Below are positions 5,471-8,261 of a stretch of 8,261 nt of DNA, piece by piece. Under the pieces are notes generated by a model, which was not told the DNA's origin, did no database searches, and saw only the letters and a program-made list of their open reading frames with translations. The DNA comes from JASFUX01 sp050050115 (lineage in GTDB: Bacteria; Pseudomonadota; Alphaproteobacteria; Caulobacterales; Maricaulaceae). Where the stretch lies: the NCBI GenBank assembly GCA_050050115.1, contig JASFUX010000155.1, positions 1 to 8,261 of the forward strand. Direction: 5' to 3'. Each line of letters begins with the position of its first letter. Within the stretch, counting starts at the first letter, position 1. A program made the translations under genes and the position numbers.

Positions 5471-7723
5471 TTGAAGAAAATCGACGCAGGGGAGGCCCCC
5501 CTGCGGCGCGTCGGTCGGGCGCGCCGGAGGAACTTTGCCGCAGCGCTCGCTCTGTTGAGCGTCGCCGCGAGCGAAACCGCGCGCGCCGCGGAGGGCGAGA
5601 CGGTCGCCGTTGATGAAGCCGCGGCTGAAGAAGCCGGGGTGCGCGTCTTCGAGCCCGACTACTACGAAGAGTTCGACCCCGCCGACGCCGGCGACATGGT
5701 CGGCCGCACGCCGGGTTTCAGCGCTCAGGAGCAGACCGGCGGACGCGGTCTCGACGGGGTGCGCTCGAACATTCTCATCGACGGCGAGCGTCCGCCGCCC
5801 AAGGGCGGCACGCTGTTTCAACGGCTCAACGAGATGCCGATCGACCGTGTGGCGCGGCTCGAGCTGATCGACGCTGGCGCCCGGCCCGGGATCGACATGC
5901 AGGGCTACCAGCAGGTGCTGAATGTCGTCACCGTGCCCAACCCGCCCCCGCACTACGAGATCGAGGCCTCGATCTCGCATCAAGGCACGGGCGATGATTC
6001 GCAGAACAACGAAGACCAGTTCGACATCGAAGGGCTGACGTCCTTCACGTGGGATCGGCACGACATCACGCTGCGCGCCGACCTTGAGAACGAGAGCGAA
6101 CAGTCGCCCGCCGGCTTTGTTTCGATCGATCCGGCCAACCCGGTGCAAAGGGTTTCGAGCCTGAGCAATCGGGAGTCCGATTCAGGCGGCGTGCAGCTCG
6201 ACGCGGACTTCGACCTGCTGGCCGATCGGTCTTTGACGGTCAACGGCCGCTTCGCTTTCAATGACTTTTCGTTCGCGCCGATATCGCTCGAAGCGGATCC
6301 CGACGAAGACGCCGTCCGGCAGTCTTCCGGCAGCACGCGCGACGAGCAACGCGTCTCGGCCGAGTATCGCCAGCCGCTGGGCGAGCAGGGCACGCTCATG
6401 CTGGCGCTCGTAGACTCCCGTTCGGTCTCCGAGAACACGTCGTCGTTCGAGGAGGCCGGGGAGACCGCCTCCTCGGTGCGCGACACCGAGACGGGGGAAA
6501 CCGCCGCTCGGATCGTCGTCACCCGTTCGCCGCGAGACGAAGTCACGCTGCGCGGAACGGCGACCGGCGCGTTCAACTACTTCGAGGGCGGCTTTCAGCT
6601 TTTCGAAAACGGCGTCGAGCAGGTGGTCGAGGGGTCCGACAACCGGGTGGAGGAGACCCGGGGCTCGCTCGAAGGCTCGCTCGAGTGGGGCTTCGCCGAG
6701 CGATGGACGCTGCAGACGGCCTTGGGCGTGGAGGCCTACGACATCGTTTCGAGAGACGCCGCGACCGGAACGCAGATCGATCCGCGAGGCTCGGCGTTGA
6801 TCTCTTTTCGGCAGGCGCCGCGCAGGACGCTGAGCCTGGAGACAAGCCGTTCGATCGGGCAGCTGGGCTTCAGCCAATTTCTCGCGTCCTCCTCGCTGTC
6901 GTCCGACATTCTCACCGCAGGCGCCGCCGAGCTCGAGCCTGTGCGCTCCTGGACGCATACCGCAAAGTTCGATCAGCGCTTTGACGACATCGGCGTCCTC
7001 GAGCTGCGGCTGACGCGACGCGAAGTCGACAACCCGGTCAACACGGCCGCGCTGTCGGACACGGTCCTGGTCGCGCAGAACACCGATCCGGAGACCATCG
7101 ACACCCTCAACGCGCGCACCGTCGTTCCGCTCGATCGGTTCAATTTCGAGAACTTCGTGATCAACGCAAACTACCAAGCGACGCGATCGGAAACGATCGA
7201 TCCGGTCACGGGCGAGGAGCGCGAGGTGTCCAACCAGTTCTACCAGCCCTGGTTCGTTCAGCTTCGCAAAGACCCCGGCGAGGGAGACTGGTCCTGGGGC
7301 GTCTCGGCGTCGCAGTTCAATCTGGGAACCAGCTACTCCGCGCGCAGCATTGTCGAGCGCGAGACCGATTCGCAGATGAACGCCTTCGTGCAATGGGAGC
7401 CCGTCGACGGGCTCAGGCTGCGCGCCAACTACTCCACGGGCGGCGATGAAGTCACGCGCATCTTCTTGTTCGGCGCGACGCGGACGCCCGGGCTCGACCC
7501 CTCCTTCATCTCCGAGCGAGTTTCGCGCCGGGACGGATCGGGCTCGGTGTCGGTGCGCTGGCGAAATCCGGACCGGTTCGAGTTCACCGCCTCGCTGAGC
7601 TCGGGCGCGGACCGGCGCACCGAGGAGTCGCTCACCGCGTTCGGCGCAATGAGCGGAACCTCGGCGATCGCCGACCACGAGGCGAGCCCTGAGGCCAGCC
7701 TGCGGCTGCGCATTTTCAACTAG
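5471..7723 (+). CDS. TonB-dependent receptor-like outer-membrane protein, plug-domain containing
   Basis: A 750-aa protein with a start-to-barrel layout typical of TonB-dependent receptors. A signal peptide spans residues 1-39: basic n-region RRVGRARRR (12-20), hydrophobic core, and likely cleavage after ALA-type ARA (37-39). ETVAV (43-47) then resembles a TonB box. The plug-like domain (about 60-157) contains DMVGRTPGFS (75-84), NILIDGERPPPKGG (100-113), MPIDRVARLELID (122-134) and PGIDMQG (139-145). This combination matches a receptor subfamily I recall from caulobacters and sphingomonads. The rest (about 160-750) shows alternating polar/hydrophobic beta strands with acidic loops, consistent with a barrel. 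The last residues are LRLRIFN, so Phe is penultimate rather than terminal. Translation starts at TTG. The gene is divergent from rpe and convergent with the lipoprotein gene, with no transporter or regulator beside it, so the ligand is unknown. Confidence 0.85.
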   Translation: MKKIDAGEAPLRRVGRARRRNFAAALALLSVAASETARAAEGETVAVDEAAAEEAGVRVFEPDYYEEFDPADAGDMVGRTPGFSAQEQTGGRGLDGVRSNILIDGERPPPKGGTLFQRLNEMPIDRVARLELIDAGARPGIDMQGYQQVLNVVTVPNPPPHYEIEASISHQGTGDDSQNNEDQFDIEGLTSFTWDRHDITLRADLENESEQSPAGFVSIDPANPVQRVSSLSNRESDSGGVQLDADFDLLADRSLTVNGRFAFNDFSFAPISLEADPDEDAVRQSSGSTRDEQRVSAEYRQPLGEQGTLMLALVDSRSVSENTSSFEEAGETASSVRDTETGETAARIVVTRSPRDEVTLRGTATGAFNYFEGGFQLFENGVEQVVEGSDNRVEETRGSLEGSLEWGFAERWTLQTALGVEAYDIVSRDAATGTQIDPRGSALISFRQAPRRTLSLETSRSIGQLGFSQFLASSSLSSDILTAGAAELEPVRSWTHTAKFDQRFDDIGVLELRLTRREVDNPVNTAALSDTVLVAQNTDPETIDTLNARTVVPLDRFNFENFVINANYQATRSETIDPVTGEEREVSNQFYQPWFVQLRKDPGEGDWSWGVSASQFNLGTSYSARSIVERETDSQMNAFVQWEPVDGLRLRANYSTGGDEVTRIFLFGATRTPGLDPSFISERVSRRDGSGSVSVRWRNPDRFEFTASLSSGADRRTEESLTAFGAMSGTSAIADHEASPEASLRLRIFN

Positions 7724-7733
7724 GATCTGCGGC

Positions 7734-8210
7734 TCAGTATCGCGGCGTCACCCGGGTGCGCGGGCCGTATTCGACCCAGACGGGTTGGCCGGGCTGGAGC
7801 GGCTGGGGGTCGGCCTGGGTGACCGTGACCATGTCGCCGCTTTGCAGCTGGACGACGTAGGAATAGCCGGCCTGGCGGGTCACGCCTTCCTCGACCGCCG
7901 CGCCGATCAGGCCGCCGACCACCGCGCCGGCGACGCCGCCGACGATCTGGCCGGTGCGGTCGCCGCCCGCTTCGGAGCCGAGCGCGCCACCGGCGATGAC
8001 GCCCGCGGTCGAGCCGACGCCGGACTTGGTGCCTTCAATGGTGACTGGACGGGCCTGGACGATTTGACCGGCCTCGACGCGGCCGACCTGTCCGACTTGG
8101 CTGCGCGAATAGGTTCCCGTACCCATGCCGCCGGCGCAGGCCGACAGGGACACGGTGGAAAGCAGAACCGCCGCGACGGCGGCGCGGACGGGAAGGCGGG
8201 ACGCGGACAT
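7734..8210 (-). CDS. SlyB-like glycine-zipper 2TM outer-membrane lipoprotein
   Basis: A 158-aa lipoprotein related to the SlyB/Pcp/rickettsial 17-kDa antigen family (E. coli SlyB is of similar size). Members sit in the outer membrane and are linked to envelope integrity. The lipoprotein signal peptide ends in the lipobox LSAC (22-25), so Cys25 should be lipidated. Ala at +2 fits outer-membrane sorting. A linker with VQARPVTIEG (51-60) leads into a Gly/Ala-rich double hydrophobic segment (about 64-105, with GVIAGGALG and VGGVAGAVVGGLIG), the glycine zipper. The C-terminal domain has YSYVVQLQSGDMVTVTQ (116-132) and PGQPVWVEYG (140-149). I chose the ATG at 8210-8208 rather than one 11 codons upstream, because a perfect AAGGAG lies 6 nt before it and the signal peptide then has normal length. 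It is monocistronic as far as seen. A weak GATAAA (8250-8245) could be a -10, but any -35 is outside the window. Confidence 0.88.
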   Translation of the reverse strand: MSASRLPVRAAVAAVLLSTVSLSACAGGMGTGTYSRSQVGQVGRVEAGQIVQARPVTIEGTKSGVGSTAGVIAGGALGSEAGGDRTGQIVGGVAGAVVGGLIGAAVEEGVTRQAGYSYVVQLQSGDMVTVTQADPQPLQPGQPVWVEYGPRTRVTPRY

Positions 8211-8216
8211 GCTGGG

Positions 8217-8222
8217 CTCCTT
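8217..8222 (-). promoter_or_regulatory. Shine-Dalgarno AAGGAG of the glycine-zipper lipoprotein gene
   Basis: The minus strand reads AAGGAG, then CCCAGC, then the ATG at 8210: a consensus ribosome-binding site with 6-nt spacing. It decides between the two possible in-frame ATG starts in favour of the shorter protein. It is the strongest Shine-Dalgarno in the window. Confidence 0.8.
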
Positions 8223-8261
8223 CAGAGCGGATTTGTGTCTCAAGTTTATCTCTTCGCCGAT

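Noticed and set aside
6182..7678. Minus-strand open frame (498 codons) opposite the receptor gene
   Set aside because: It is an antisense shadow: Arg-rich, with no motif. The plus-strand protein has a signal peptide, TonB box and plug.

Overview
This is a GC-rich, densely coded bacterial chromosomal segment. It looks alphaproteobacterial, most like the Caulobacterales/Maricaulales/Hyphomonadaceae. That placement is inference from four points: the rpe / heparinase II-III / purH neighbourhood (an arrangement I recall from alphaproteobacterial genomes), an outer-membrane receptor of the 'IDMQG' TonB-receptor type common in caulobacters and sphingomonads, an intergenic palindromic element of the kind frequent in these genomes, and a leaderless-looking purH promoter. 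No database was searched.

Layout. Positions 1-5240 are read on the minus strand in the order rpe (ribulose-phosphate 3-epimerase), a heparinase II/III-family protein, a membrane-anchored nucleotide-sugar 4,6-dehydratase of the WbpM/PglF/CapD type, and the first 135 codons of purH, which runs off the window at base 1. rpe and the heparinase gene are 6 bp apart. The dehydratase follows after 57 bp. A 346-bp gene-free gap then precedes purH. That gap holds a 140-bp composite inverted repeat (562-701) and, directly before purH, a perfect TATAAT that would start the transcript at or next to the purH ATG.

A 230-bp divergent intergenic region (5241-5470) separates rpe from a plus-strand gene for a 750-aa TonB-dependent-receptor-like outer-membrane protein with a TTG start, signal peptide, candidate TonB box and plug domain. 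It converges, with a 10-bp gap, on a minus-strand gene for a small SlyB-like glycine-zipper lipoprotein.

How the genes relate. rpe (pentose phosphate/Calvin interconversion) and purH (last two steps of IMP synthesis) are housekeeping enzymes. The heparinase-like protein and the sugar dehydratase both point to surface or matrix polysaccharide. The right half encodes two envelope proteins on opposite strands. I found no tRNA, rRNA, CRISPR array, transposase or phage gene. Nothing here clearly amounts to a new biological system. The most interesting items are the composite palindromic element, the leaderless-type purH promoter and the polysaccharide genes between rpe and purH.
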